From: Liopterus haemorrhoidalis
Lineage: Eukaryota > Arthropoda > Insecta > Coleoptera > Dytiscidae
NCBI GenBank assembly: GCA_963971575.1
Contig: OZ020624.1
Span: 1,617,001 to 1,681,000 of the forward strand
DNA: 64,000 nucleotides
Reading direction: 5' to 3'
Shown here: one piece after another, positions 53,824 to 64,000 of the stretch
Position numbering within the stretch: the first letter of the stretch is position 1
Layout of the letters: every line of letters starts with the position of its first letter
The notes under the pieces: model-generated
Databases searched by the model: none
What the model was told of the DNA's origin: nothing
Seen by the model: only the letters and a program-made list of their open reading frames with translations
Program-made: the position numbers and the translations under genes

Positions 53824-54532
53824 CAGTCTGTTCCACACGGTTAAGCGGAACTAAATGGGAATTTAGTTCTTTTAGGTTGTCACGAGAAGGGACCTTGCTT
53901 GGGTTATTTCATTTTTTACGTCGGGATGTCAAAATTTAAAATTCCAACAATGAAACCATGGAAACGAATGACTTATGTCAAAATTAAATATTTTTTTTAG
54001 ATATTTTAATGACAAAAAAAAATAAATAAATGGGAAATTTGTATAAGCTGTCCACTTTTGTAAGAACACACTAGATCTGGTTATTTTGGTTACTTTTATA
54101 GTGTGTTACTGACTTTAAATGTCAATTAAAAATATTCCTTACGCTGTAAAACCGGCTTTAGGTTGATAAGGTTATGATCATTATAATTAAGATATCATTT
54201 TTCAATATGACATATGTCAAATGGATCAACATTTTAAAAAAGTGACATTTTTTAATACCAACATGACATACAGCTTCAAAGGTGCAAACTATTGAAAACA
54301 AAATTCCCTCTTAGTTTGTTCTTACAAAAGTGAACCGTCTATATTAAGAATGACACAAAAAATCAAAATATAAAGAAAATGACATTTTAAAATGATATTA
54401 ACCTTAACCAAAAAATGTTTGTTGTAAGTATGATTTACAAAGCTTAAACAAAACGGCCGAAAGGCACGATTTAAACGATGAAAGTAACTAGATTGCAAAA
54501 TCTAGTTCCGCTTAACCGTTTGGAACAGACTG
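53824..54532. mobile_element. MITE of the CAGTCTGTTCC family, with nested element
   Basis: CAGTCTGTTCCACACGG at the left and the inverse at the right, with TA on both sides (53822-53823, 54533-54534). It is interrupted by 54044-54341. Without that insert it aligns with 46957-47363 in inverted orientation. Confidence 0.88.
54044..54341. mobile_element. Nested TIR element
   Basis: Inverse ends GTCCACTTTTGTAAGAACA and TGTTCTTACAAAAGTGAAC. The empty site is visible in the sister copies at about 47145 and 58280. Inside, CTGGTTATTTTGGTTACTTT recalls the family at 57096-57575. The exact ends are uncertain by a few bases. Confidence 0.75.
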
Positions 54533-54722
54533 TATTTTTAGAAGTTGTTCGATATAACCTAACTTTTTTTGACAGTTTACGAATTGGCAACAAGGTGAGT
54601 TTTTCAACTGTGACGTCATTTCATAGTTACGGTAAATGGACTTTATGGGCTCATATGAGTCCGAAAAAATAAATACACAGATATAACGTCCAATTTTAAT
54701 AATATAGATTTTTAATAAATAT

Positions 54723-57700
54723 TTACATATATAATTTAGCAAAGCTACTAACAATAACTAAAGTATATATCGATAATTTGTATTGGATAGAGTTTCTTAC
54801 AGCTCTGAGGTGTACGGGAACCCGTTCTCCATTGCAGAGATCTATTAAACAATATCTGCAGAGTACTTGATAGCCTTCGTGAGTTTCTAACATATATTTA
54901 CAAAAAGCTTTACCCAGTTCTATCCCGTCTGTACTCTCTACATCTGGTATTTCTTCTCCTGTTAAGCATTGACGAGAATAATCTACAATACAGATGAAAT
55001 AATAATTAATATCAGTGGCGGCTCCTGAGTACGCGCTGCAGCTCTTACTTGAAAATAATAAAAAAACTAAATCTTTTTTTGAACTCAAAATACACGTAAC
55101 ATAGTAATTGTGGCATGAAAATGCTTTTTTTAAATACATTTTGAACACTGAATGCTATTGTTTCATAAATATCTACAAGTTTCCTTTGAATAAGTCTACG
55201 TCGCGCTGCTTATATCCTAGCGTCATGGAAAGTGCAAATGTAGGCTTGTAAAGGGGTAGCGGTGCGTGGGCAGTAGTGATAAACTGGTGGGGATTGGAGA
55301 TAGAATGCTTTCAGCGTCACAATAACAGTGATCACAGTACTATGAAATTATTGAATGCATTTATTTAAGTCGTAACTGAAATCGCTATACCTATATTATC
55401 TCTAAAAATTTATTGTTTATGTATGGTAGGTATTAATAATTAGTATTTTCTAACTTTTTCTTTTAAATTTATATAAGTATTTTAGCTTAACAAATACGTT
55501 TCGTATTTTAGCTTATAAAGCAATAGGTTTAAAAAATGAATACCCAGCAAACATTCAACTAACGGCCGAATGCTGGCAAACTGCTTTTATGCTGGTAAAT
55601 TACTGGCACCAAAAGTAAGTGCAACGCCAGTATTAATAATGTACTTCACATTTGTATTTCGCATTCCGCCTATACGAAGTACTTTACCAGCATTTTATAA
55701 GCACTCTTCTTCACTCATACTTTTTACTTAAAACCATCAGAAATAAATCTTGCAACTAATGCGATTATTTTGCACTTTACCGTTGCTGGGCCAGCAACTG
55801 ATACATCAATGGGCCAGTAACGGCCCCGGGGACACCGGGGTACTGGCCCATTATTTTCAATGCCGGGGAGTATGTGCTTTACCAGTACTGGCCCGTATAA
55901 AAATGTTTGCTGGGTACTGTCTTATCATTATTGGAAATTCCATTTACAGAGGAAAGTTAGAAGAAAAAATTGATATTAAAAAATTGGGGCGACACACACC
56001 AAATTTAAATATTTCGGAAAGTAGAAAAAGCAAAAATTATAATTATAAGAAGCAATTCAACAGAGTCTTATATGATAAAACGTCGTGGTTAAACACCTAA
56101 ACCTATCCTTGTATTATAATTTGCAGCTCTGAGTCCCAAAAAATCACGAGCCGCCACTGATTAATATTCCAAATTTCAGCATAATTTTGTTGCTGATGGA
56201 GAAAAGACGAATTTTAACCGATTTATCTATGGTTCACAAAATATTTAACAACACTGTAGACCAGTGGTTCCCAACATTTTTTTGTGGTGAGCACCCCTTT
56301 GAATGTGAAAATAAGCTCCCGCACCCCCATAACAAATGTGTTTGGATCGAATTTTTTGTCCGCAAGAGTATTATTCTCTGCCCATATACGCACCTATGGT
56401 CTATTTCAAAGTAGAAAAATGTGTGTAAGAAGATAGGAGCTGTTTGTCCTTGCATCGGATTGGTTTAGATCGTCATCCCTATTACACTGTAAAAATATTG
56501 TATTTAGTCCAAGTTGACAGATGTTCAGTGTCGTACATTGGAAATATATATTATTTATATTATTTAATTTTTCTCATATATTTTGTTATTATTTACATAT
56601 TTAGACTTTTATTTATATTCTTGGCGTAGATTTTATGGAGAAAATTCTCCATGTAATTTGTTTTTACGCAGTTATATATTTTTTAGGTTATCTGACATAT
56701 AAATATTTTTTGACACTTGACAATTTTGATCAAGAGAGAGGACTAATGTGAGGCCAAAAGACAGCCCAGCTGATTGTGCCCAAAGAAGAAGTTATTGATA
56801 TTATCTGTCTCATTTTGTAATACGGAACTAACAGTAACAGTTCATTTTTTATGTTGTATATTGACAATACATTTATAATATTGTCATAGTATTGGTTCAC
56901 ACGGATACGCCAAAGTCTGTTTACACCACAACAGTCACCAAAGTAACCATATCTAGTTTCGTATTACAAATTGAGACAGATTATATAATAGATATACAAT
57001 AATTATTTAAATAAGAAACTTTAGCTCTGAAGATATATTGTTTGTTTTATTGCTTTATTTAAACTCTTTTAGCCAAATCTCTCTTTTTATATATATAATC
57101 TGTCTCAATTTGTAATACGAAACTAAATCTGGTTACTTTGGTGACTGTTGTGGTGTAAATAGACTTTTTTGAAACCATGTAAACTTGTAAATCTGGCTTT
57201 TACATTTTTTGTGAAGTTTCATTATACTGCGGTTATATTCACTCAAAAACTACATGTCAGATACGAAATTGACATGTCAAAATTGTGATTGACATGTCTA
57301 ATATTTTGAATTATTTACAAATATTTATTTCATCTTATTTCGCTTATTCATATTTTCTGTTCTGGTTGCCTAAAATATATTTCAAATACTTGTCAATTAC
57401 TGTTTTATACAATTTGTGTTAGTAAATTGACATACAATTTAATGTCAATTATGAATTGTCAAATATTTTGAAAGGTGTTACTTCAGAATTACCACCCTAA
57501 GATGATATTTTAAATATACAACATAAAAAATGAAGTTTTCCTGTTAGTTTCGTATTACAAATTGAGACAGATAATAGTACAGAATTTTTAAAAGTAATAT
57601 GTTTTTAACTTTTTCAAATTTCCCATTAAACTGAATTTATGTCGTATAAATAACGTAAGTGTATTATCTGCCTTGTTTATTTCAATATCTTATGTGAAAT

Positions 57701-59431
57701 CTTAAGTGAAAAAAATCACTTGCTAACCCAGTTGCTACGCCCATGCCCTAGTTGTAACTTATTTTAAATTTCCCGCTATACTGTATTTGTCCAGTGTAAA
57801 TCGTACTCGGTTCGCAGCGCTATCTACTTTTTTCTACTTTGAAATAGACCATAGGTGTTTAAATCTTATTATTATTTATTGTTATTAAACTTACGGCGGT
57901 TGGTGTGAAATTTAACTGACATTTCGTAACATCCAAATGGACTTTCGCAAGTCGGAGATGTTCTTGGTTCGGTTGGACATTCCTCTCCTTCGCAAGAATA
58001 ACATCGAATAAGACCTGAAACAAATTATAACTATTTCATTTCTATAACAACAATTATTTTTTTTAATTTTTATTAAATAAAATGGATATACAGTCTGTTC
58101 CAAACGGTTAAGCGGAACTAGATTTTGCAATCTAGTTACTTTCATCGTTTAAATCGTGCCTTTCGGCCGTTTTGTTTAAGCTTTGTAAATCATACTTACA
58201 ATAAACATTTTTTGGTTAAGGTTAATATCATTTTAAAATGTCATTTTCTTTATATTTTGATTTTTTGTGTCATTCTTAATACAAATTTCCCATTTATTTA
58301 TATTTTTGTCATTAAAATAGAGAGATATTGCAAAGTGAAAAAAAGCTGACTTTATTAAAAGAAACCTCTAATAAAGTATCCTGTATTAAAATTTTTCATA
58401 ATGTTTTAAAGAGTGTTATTGCACCGGTGCTCTTGCTTCATACTTTATTTTGACAAATATGCCAAATTGATAGATCGAAATCGTAATGAATATAGAAGTT
58501 AACTGCAACCTTTATATGAGTTAACTGCAGCAGACTATTTTTAACTTCTTCCCACACTGCACAACCATTCGCAAAAGGGTTTCGTGACACATTTTCTTGG
58601 AGAAAATCCTCGTATTTAAATCGTAAACGTATTTTATCTTTAACTTGCGTCATTATTCACAAGAACTCACAAGAAAACTCAACAAATTTTATGTTCGAAT
58701 TTACTCCGTTGTTAATTTTGAGGTTAAATTGACAGAAGACCTGTCAAAATTAAGGCGCTTTAAATAAAAATGCTTTGCCGTTATTTAAATTAAATAAAGG
58801 TAGCCTGTATTTTAATAAAAGAAAGAAATTAAGGATATATCAACTGCGCATGCGCACATGTCAAATAAAGGAAAACTTTATTAAAAGATCAGTAGAACAG
58901 AGGTTGCAATATCTCTCTATTATCTAAAAAAAATATTTAATTTTGACATATGTCATTCGTTTCCATGGTTTCATTGTTGGAATTTTAAATTTTGACATCC
59001 CAACGTGAAAAATGAAATAACCCAAACAAGGTCCATTCTCGTGACAACCTAAAAGAACTAAATTCCCATTTAGTTCCGCTTAACCGTTTGGAACAGACTA
59101 TAATATATAAATTTAAATGAAACTTAACCTTAAATATTCAAACCGCTGACAAAGGAGGTTATTAAATTAGAGCGAGAAAGAGATGTGACAGCGCAGACGC
59201 AAACTTAAGAACGTAAAAATTACTGCTTTAATTTGCTTAATAGGGGAACCAAGGTTGCCAATCAAACCTTGGGGTCTGTCGGCTTCTTCAAAGGCTTGTG
59301 CTACTTTGTATAATCCAGTGACTTTAGCAAAGGCTATAAAGGTGAAAAAGGTTGAAAAAAAAAAATAATGGCTTACCTTTTGTTGTGTTGGAAAAATAGA
59401 TTAATATTATTAATAAAATAGAAATGTTCAT
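54723..59431 (-). CDS. Ly6/three-finger GPI-anchored protein, 3 exons (59431..59377, 58014..57895, 54982..54723)
   Basis: The exons join in frame into 144 residues. Residues 1-18 are a signal peptide. The Ly6 domain runs from LIRCYSCEGEEC (Cys 23, 26, 31) to VLCRYCLIDLCNG (Cys 100, 103, 108), with ten cysteines in all and the terminal C-N of the Ly6/uPAR fold. The last 20 residues (LSIYTLVIVSSFAKLYM) are hydrophobic, fitting a GPI-anchor signal. Insect Ly6 proteins act at the cell surface or in secretion, for example in septate junctions and ion-channel trafficking; which applies here is unknown. Splice phases are 1 and 1; donors GTAAGC and GTAAGT, acceptors TTTCAG and TTGTAG. The long intron 2 carries a hAT element only 28 bp upstream of the acceptor AG. 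A second terminal exon lies at 53239-52956. Confidence 0.85.
55543..55914. mobile_element. MITE with CCCAGCAAACATT ends, copy 2
   Basis: Near-identical inverted copy of 40534-40904, flanked by TA. It is nested in the hAT element and so is younger than it. Confidence 0.88.
55962..56100 (+). pseudogene. hAT transposase zinc-finger fragment
   Basis: LGRHTPNLNISESRKSKNY, then KKQFNRVLYDKTSWL followed by a stop. This resembles the N-terminal TTF/BED-like zinc-finger lead-in of ZMYM1-type hAT transposases (LGRP...FN...Y.K..WL). The Cys residues and catalytic core are gone. Confidence 0.55.
56168..56801. other. Intronic; hAT-like left end
   Basis: 56264 starts CAGTGGTTCCCAACATTTTT and 56281-56340 GAGCACCCCTTTGAA, a usual hAT-MITE left end, with no clear right end. 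The remainder is AT-rich. Confidence 0.4.
56802..56984. mobile_element. MITE with TCTGTCTCAATTTGTAATACG ends, copy 2
   Basis: Almost the same as the nested copy at 16974-17157, including ACACGGATACGCCAAAGTC and CACCACAACAGTCACC. Confidence 0.85.
57096..57575. mobile_element. Longer relative of the TCTGTCTCAATTTG MITE
   Basis: The ends AATCTGTCTCAATTTGTAAT and its inverse, about 480 bp. The left 90 bp matches the short copies (GGTTACTTTGGTGACTGTTG); the interior differs and has repeated TTGACATGTC words. It may be closer to the full parental element, but no ORF remains. Confidence 0.75.
58091..59098. mobile_element. MITE of the CAGTCTGTTCC family, with 598-bp nested element
   Basis: The left end CAGTCTGTTCCAAACGG follows TA. 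The right end CCGTTTGGAACAGAC is slightly mutated. It is interrupted at 58320-58917. It starts 77 bp upstream of the Ly6 exon 2 acceptor. Confidence 0.85.
58320..58917 (-). mobile_element. Nested TIR element with GAGAGATATTGCAA ends
   Basis: GAGAGATATTGCAA and TTGCAATATCTCTC, with TA on both sides (58318-58319, 58918-58919). A 71-codon minus-strand ORF (58653-58438, VKDKIRLRFKYEDFLQENVS, NPFANGCAVWEEVKNSLLQL) is open and may be the N-terminus of its lost transposase; the family is not recognised. Confidence 0.75.
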
Positions 59432-60000
59432 ATTATAAATTAGAATATTTAAATATAAATGTTGAAAAATAAAATATATATTATCTAAAAAATGACAACT
59501 TAAACGTCAGCAATTGTCAATGATGTATCAAATGATCTTTAAGTTGAATAGACCAGTGTTTCCCAACCGCCAGTCCGCGGACCGGCACCGGTCATTTGGG
59601 CGCCACAGTGGTCCTCATGTAACCTCTTTTCTTTAGTCTTTTTATTCGTTAGGCCCATAGATAAAGAAAGAAATAGATACGAAACTGACGTTATATTTTT
59701 TAAAACCAAATTAGCGCTGTAGTTGTTGGGTTATGGAACTAAAAGTGGTGGGTGAGGAAAGGGGTGGGGTTTCCCGGGTATTTTAAATGCTTCAGTGGAT
59801 ATAGATGTAAACATAATTAAATGTTACTATTAAATGAAACAATTGTTATGATTTATTTTTTCTATTTTTAATATTATTAACGACAACAATATTAAAAATA
59901 GACAAAATAAATCATAACAATTGTATCATTTAATAATAACATTTAATTATGTTTACAATTAAGAACAAGCAGTTAGGAATTATACAGAAACAGAAAAACA
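59432..60000. other. Upstream of the Ly6 gene; hAT-like left end
   Basis: 59552 starts CAGTGTTTCCCAACCGCC followed by CCGCGGACCGGCACCGG, a hAT left terminus with no clear partner. The rest up to the hairpin at 59806 has no coding signal. Confidence 0.4.
59806..59957. repeat. Long near-perfect inverted repeat
   Basis: Two arms of about 70 bp (TGTAAACATAATTAAATGTT at the left end; AACATTTAATTATGTTTACA at the right end) surround a loop of about 11 bases near 59880. It is a fold-back MITE or a palindrome; mismatches in the arms are few. Confidence 0.8.
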
Positions 60001-60820
60001 ATAGGGGAAAAATTTTAAGATCGTAGCGCCACGCGGATTTTTTTGAAACCATTCTAAATCAGATAGCATTTGACATTTACTAGTAAATAATAGCGAAAAG
60101 TGTATCAAAAAACGACAAAAAATAAATAATTGTTTGGGATTTTCTGATTTTGTGAAGTGACATTACTTGTAAACATCTAAAATACTACATTTTGTGATCT
60201 GGTTTTAAGTTATGGCGGTTTTCCATTGTCGATTATTTTAACTATATTGGGGGAAATAATAATTCCCGTGTTGTTTACCAAGGGGTAGAAATCTACAATG
60301 CTGGGCATATAATATTGTGTGGAGTCACTGAAAAAAACAGAGAGTTCATAAAGATTTATGCATTATGCCTACAGACTTGTGCATTAGAAACCCAAACACA
60401 ATAACAGGAATTTTCAAGATATGCGATAATAAATACAAAATTGAAAATATTTTTTGTAGTTACTATCATTAAAATGTAATGAGCAAACTTTGATACAAGG
60501 GCTCACTTTTTTTCCAATTTTTAAATTGTTTATCTAAACATCGCGTCGATTCCTAACCTCTTGCTTTCCCAATTTTGTTTCGAACCATACGGTGTCTGAT
60601 ATTAGTGGAAACAAATTAAACGATATTTCCGGGTTTCTTCTTTTCAATGAATTGCACATAGGCACACAACAATATGTATTATACATTTTTCAATGATTAT
60701 AATAAAACTTTAAAAACAAACTTCATACAAAACCAATACACAAAACGAAATGTTATATGATGTACACAAGTTCATGAAACGCTCACCAGATGGTAGGGTG
60801 CTTAGCTGCAAATCCCTATA
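60001..60820. repeat. 820-bp repeat, second copy of 19312-20128
   Basis: Same orientation as the copy in serpin intron 1 and nearly identical. Differences are isolated, for example an extra AG in ACAGAGAGTTC at about 60340 and TATATGATG for TATCTGATG near 60757. Confidence 0.85.
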
Positions 60821-61645
60821 ACTAGCAGAAATAATTATTTATTAAGAAGTAGAAGTTTATTTAAAGTTTTCCTATTACTAAAACAATCCAGGGTAAAATG
60901 CTTTTTACACACACGAACTCTGTTATATCACTTCCATGGACAAGCCATCCAATTTTGGATTTCCAATGTTCCTCATCCACGTTTTATATAATTCCGGAGT
61001 CTCACGTATTTTCGGGTTTGGAAAGCGATTTCTAGTAGGTTCACTACTATCACACCTCAAAACAAAGCATTTAATACCCATTTTCCGTATTGCATAATCA
61101 AATTACAAAATTACAGAATAACTACGCACAAAATATCACAATTAAAAAAACGCTTAATGCTAATGACAGAAGACGATTTTGACACTAATTACAGATTTTG
61201 ACGCTAATGACAAAAGCCGTAACAGGCAACATCCTGTCATGCGCGTAGCTATAGCGACTGGGGCGCTATTCGTGTTGGGTTATGGAACTTAATATGGTTT
61301 TCGTTGTGCCATTATAGTTTCACCCCCCTGGTTAGGCCGTTGGTAAAAATTGATTCTTAATTGTTTATAATATGAAAAATATAACTTGTGCAATAATTTA
61401 AGTGTATATTATTTTTAATTGAAATTTATTTAAATCGTTAATTAGTCAAAGATCCGCATACAATTTAAGTGAAGACTTTTACTTCAAATACGGCGCAGTT
61501 TTCTTTACTCGCCATAGGCGCTAAAAGTAATCGTTGCGTCTCTGTGTATCATAGAAACAAAATACACAAAATGTCTGTCATACGTCAATTTCACGATCAA
61601 ATAAATACAAATATTTTTCAAAAATTATAATAGAAAACTTATAAC
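60821..61645. other. Upstream of the 122-residue gene; nothing coding
   Basis: No ORF or transposon end was recognised. 61240-61300 (GTTGGGTTATGGAACTTAA) shares a short word with 59728-59750. It probably contains the promoter of the gene starting at 61646, but no element could be named. Confidence 0.35.
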
Positions 61646-62774
61646 ATGTCAAATTTTTCCACATATCCTGCTCAGGAACTGTCAAAATGGTGTCAAAATA
61701 TTAGAAATAATACAAGAGAACGAAAAATGAAGTCCCCATTCACTATTACAAATCATGAGCATATCATGGAATATTGTTCAGAAAAAAATAAAAAACTTAA
61801 TCAAAATATTGAAAAAATAAGAAAAATGCTAGATGAGCCAGTGATACAGAATATTTCTAATCATACAGAAGTAAGTTTTGTACTTTTTATTTTGGTAAAA
61901 CTGGAAACTTACCCTCTAGTGCCCAATACATATACGAGGGCATATTCCTCTACGCACTGATATATTCACTTTTCCACATAATCGCCATTGACAGTAATAC
62001 ATTTACGCCAACGTGGTACGAGTTTTTCAAGTCCGTCATGGAAAAAGTCTGAAGACTTCCCACGGCACTATTTCCGCACCTCCGCTATCAACTCTGCATC
62101 CGAAGAGAAACGCTTGCCCTTGAGATGTTCCTTAAGCTTTGGAAAGTGGAAAAAGTCACAAGGCGCAAGACCTGGGCTATTGAGAAGTGATATTACCTAT
62201 AGAGGCGCTGTTTTCGCTAACAAAATGGCGATTGGAATAGGATTTTTTGACATTTGCCATTTGATACACAAGAATTCACATTGCAGTTAATTTTATGTTG
62301 CGATTTTTGGGCCGACCAGTGTCTGCCTCATCCACCTTATTGAGAACTGACAATAACTGAAGTGACGCCTAGCGGAATATTTTGGAACTTAACGGAATAG
62401 GATTTTGTTGGATGTGGCTCATTTAATTGCATTGTTTGTATATGTTAAAGTGAAGAAAACTTTAATAAAATGTCTTTAAATTCGCAACAGAAAATTAACT
62501 GCAGTGTGAATTGTTGTGTATCAAATGACAAATATCAAAAATATCCTATTCCAATCGCCATTTTGTAAGCGACAACAGCGCCTCTATAGGTAATGTTTAT
62601 TCTCAATAATAACCTATAATTCATTTATAGGATGGTAGCAACAGACGTTCACTGAAACGAAAATTATTTAAAAATTGTGAAGTTTTATCTACATTTGAAA
62701 ATGGAAAACGCCTGAAGAGAATGCATTTTAATTCTAGTAATTGTGAACAGGAAACTGGTGGTATATCTATATAA
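61646..62774 (+). CDS. Unrecognised 122-residue protein, 2 exons (61646..61870, 62631..62774)
   Basis: Exon 1 ends GAA then GTAAGT; exon 2 follows TTTATAG; the join is phase 0 and the frame runs to a TAA. AATAAA at 62843-62848 gives a polyadenylation signal. Seen in the protein: no signal peptide or membrane segment; a Lys/Glu-rich helical stretch (residues about 44-65: EHIMEYCSEKNKKLNQNIEK) that could be a short coiled coil; basic runs RRSLKRKLFK and GKRLKRMH in exon 2 that look nuclear. No family is recognised. The exon 1 donor and exon 2 acceptor both fit consensus, and the intron contains a mariner remnant and two MITE pieces. Confidence 0.6.
61930..62178 (-). pseudogene. Mariner transposase C-terminal fragment
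   Basis: The minus strand reads SPGLAPCDFFHFPKLKEHLK, GKRFSSDAELIAEVRK, a stop, then DGLEKLVPRWRKCITVNGDY and a stop. The third catalytic Asp (PCD) is present but the upstream core is missing. The end is TATACGAGGGCATATTC. It lies in the intron of the preceding gene. Confidence 0.85.
62179..62607. mobile_element. Two pieces of the ATTGAGAAGTGAC MITE
   Basis: 62179-62308 is the left arm in the same orientation as 19016-19140. 62331-62607 is a full-length inverted copy. The 22 bp between them (GGGCCGACCAGTGTCTGCC) read as mariner text (TGRP on the minus strand), so the partial arm appears to have landed inside the mariner fragment. Confidence 0.75.
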
Positions 62775-63370
62775 CATCCACAAATATCTTAAATTGTAGA
62801 ATGTACCTATAGCTAAATTAAAGAAATTTATTTGTTTCCGAAATAAATTGAAAGTTTTATAAATTGTCAAAAAAAGCATTACTTTTTCTCTATATTTTAA
62901 CTTAATAATTAATAATTATTTGTGTAAAATGAACAAAAATATAAGAAATGTCCATTTCATTTCATATTCACGCCGTTTATTTTCAAAATGGCGATTTACA
63001 AGATTACCAACTGTACGTGTGAGTGCGCGAGATATTTGTAATTACTAAAACATATATTACTACAATCCTATTAATATTTACATAATACAAATGTAATTTC
63101 CATTCATTTTCAAACAATTTTCTTTTCTATAAACATTATTTTATATAAAATTTTGTTTTTAATTAGTACCATCTGTATAACAGTCAGACTTGCGCGTGCG
63201 CAGTACAGTACTAAGTTTCAATTGTTTGAGAAAATTTGTAACCGTTTGAAACAAGATACGGCCTGTAAACAACCGGAATTTAAATAAAAAGTTATAGTTT
63301 GTGTTAAATATTTGATCTACATAAATTAAACGACATTGGTGAGAGTAAAATTTTAAAATAACACTTAAAA
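62775..63370. other. Between the two plus-strand genes
   Basis: It holds the AATAAA of the upstream gene (62843). 62940-63250 is slightly richer in GC, with CTTGCGCGTGCGCAGTAC at about 63190, which may be promoter sequence for the frame at 63371. Confidence 0.4.
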
Positions 63371-64000
63371 ATGTGTTCTAAGGGTAATCCAATTGGTAAC
63401 ATATCAGAAAATGAAGTTTCTTTTAACTCAAGGAAAAGAAAGAGACAGAATTCGAAGGAAAATTCAGAAAAACTAAACGTGGTGAGCGTGTTAAGGGATA
63501 CAGAAAGTGCAATTGAGGGGAATAAAGAAAATTGTTGTAATTTGTCGAACACAAGGTCAAAAGATTTTAAACAGTGTGATCAAAAAATAGTTCCTTCTGA
63601 TGAATTAGTTTGTACAAAGAAAGTTGAAGATTTTTTAAATAACAATTCTTCGAATAGCTTAAAAAATACTTCTGCGACTACCCTAACTCAAAATATTGAA
63701 AACATTAACATCGAATTAAATACCAAAGAAATCTCAGATTGCATCGCAGATGAATTGGTGAAAAAAATAATTTTAAACAAGTTCAACCAATATATGGATT
63801 GTGTTCTTGAATATTCTGAACGAAAATATCAAGACAAAATAACCGAAACAGAATATTGTGAGTTATTTGAGAATTTATGTAAAACTTCTGCGAAATTAAA
63901 ATTATTTAACATATCAGAAAAAATATCAACGAGTAGAATAGTAAATTTTTTTAATATTTTAACACTTATTATTAAAGAATCTCAAAAACCATCTCCGAAT
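63371..64000 (+). CDS. Long open frame running off the window, unrecognised
   Basis: From ATG at 63371 (context AAAAATGTG, preceded by several in-frame stops) there are 210 codons without a stop to the window edge, in a very AT-rich setting where such length is unlikely by chance. The protein start is polar and Ser/Asn/Lys-rich with a basic cluster SRKRKRQNSK like a nuclear-localisation signal, then low-complexity acidic/Asn-rich text, then a more ordered segment from about residue 125 (CIADELVKKIILNKFNQYMD, YSERKYQDKITETEYCELFE) that looks helical. No signal peptide. The family is not recognised; the diagnostic part may lie beyond the window. Confidence 0.65.
   Translation, partial: MCSKGNPIGNISENEVSFNSRKRKRQNSKENSEKLNVVSVLRDTESAIEGNKENCCNLSNTRSKDFKQCDQKIVPSDELVCTKKVEDFLNNNSSNSLKNTSATTLTQNIENINIELNTKEISDCIADELVKKIILNKFNQYMDCVLEYSERKYQDKITETEYCELFENLCKTSAKLKLFNISEKISTSRIVNFFNILTLIIKESQKPSPN

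Larger units (their letters stand above)
55013..56159 (+). mobile_element. hAT element with perfect 8-bp TSD in the Ly6 intron
   Basis: CAGTGGCGGCTC and GAGCCGCCACTG are exact inverses. ATTAATAT lies at 55005-55012 and 56160-56167. It contains a MITE at 55543-55914 and a piece of hAT transposase zinc finger at 55962-56100. Same TIR family as the older element at 13457-14374. Confidence 0.93.

Noticed and set aside
56187..56414. 75-codon plus-strand ORF in the Ly6 intron
   Set aside because: It overlaps a hAT-like terminus and shows no family resemblance.

Overview
This window looks like part of an insect nuclear genome. It is AT-rich, its genes are split by short GT-AG introns, and most of the DNA is old or recent transposon sequence: mariner/Tc1, hAT, piggyBac-like, pogo-like, non-LTR and Copia fragments, tRNA-headed SINEs and many terminal-inverted-repeat miniatures. 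The serpin, Ly6-type and DUF1091/MD-2-like proteins fit an insect. The order cannot be fixed from the sequence alone.

Layout. 1-10.5 kb has no gene, only repeats. A minus-strand gene for a small secreted DUF1091/MD-2-like protein (10572-13233, three exons) is followed by a minus-strand secreted serpin of 510 residues (14759-21589, three exons). The serpin introns are filled by a DD41D mariner, a hAT element, a LINE fragment and an 817-bp repeat. 21.8-32 kb is a transposon graveyard with one doubtful ORF (24994-25281). At 32.1-34.4 kb lies a complete five-exon IFT43 gene on the plus strand. It converges on a minus-strand NKRF-like gene (34726-38427, 5' end not found). A second minus-strand NKRF-like paralogue (40054-44243) keeps the dsRBD-like and R3H parts but has lost the G-patch; its frame is intact. 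44.2-52.9 kb is tandem duplications and nested elements.

From 52.9 to 59.4 kb a minus-strand Ly6/three-finger gene has a signal-peptide exon, one shared Ly6 exon, and two tandem copies of its terminal exon, both spliceable in the same phase. At 61.6-62.8 kb there is a two-exon plus-strand gene for an unrecognised 122-residue protein, and from 63371 to the window end a long open frame with a nuclear-localisation-like basic stretch.

The genes do not form a pathway. IFT43 belongs to ciliary intraflagellar transport, the NKRF-like proteins to nuclear/nucleolar RNA biology, the serpin and DUF1091-like protein to the secreted space, and the Ly6 protein to the cell surface. What unites the window is heavy transposon loading of introns: several insertions lie within about 10-30 bp of splice sites in frames that are still intact. 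Exon joins were worked out by hand from splice signals and reading-frame phase and have no transcript support.
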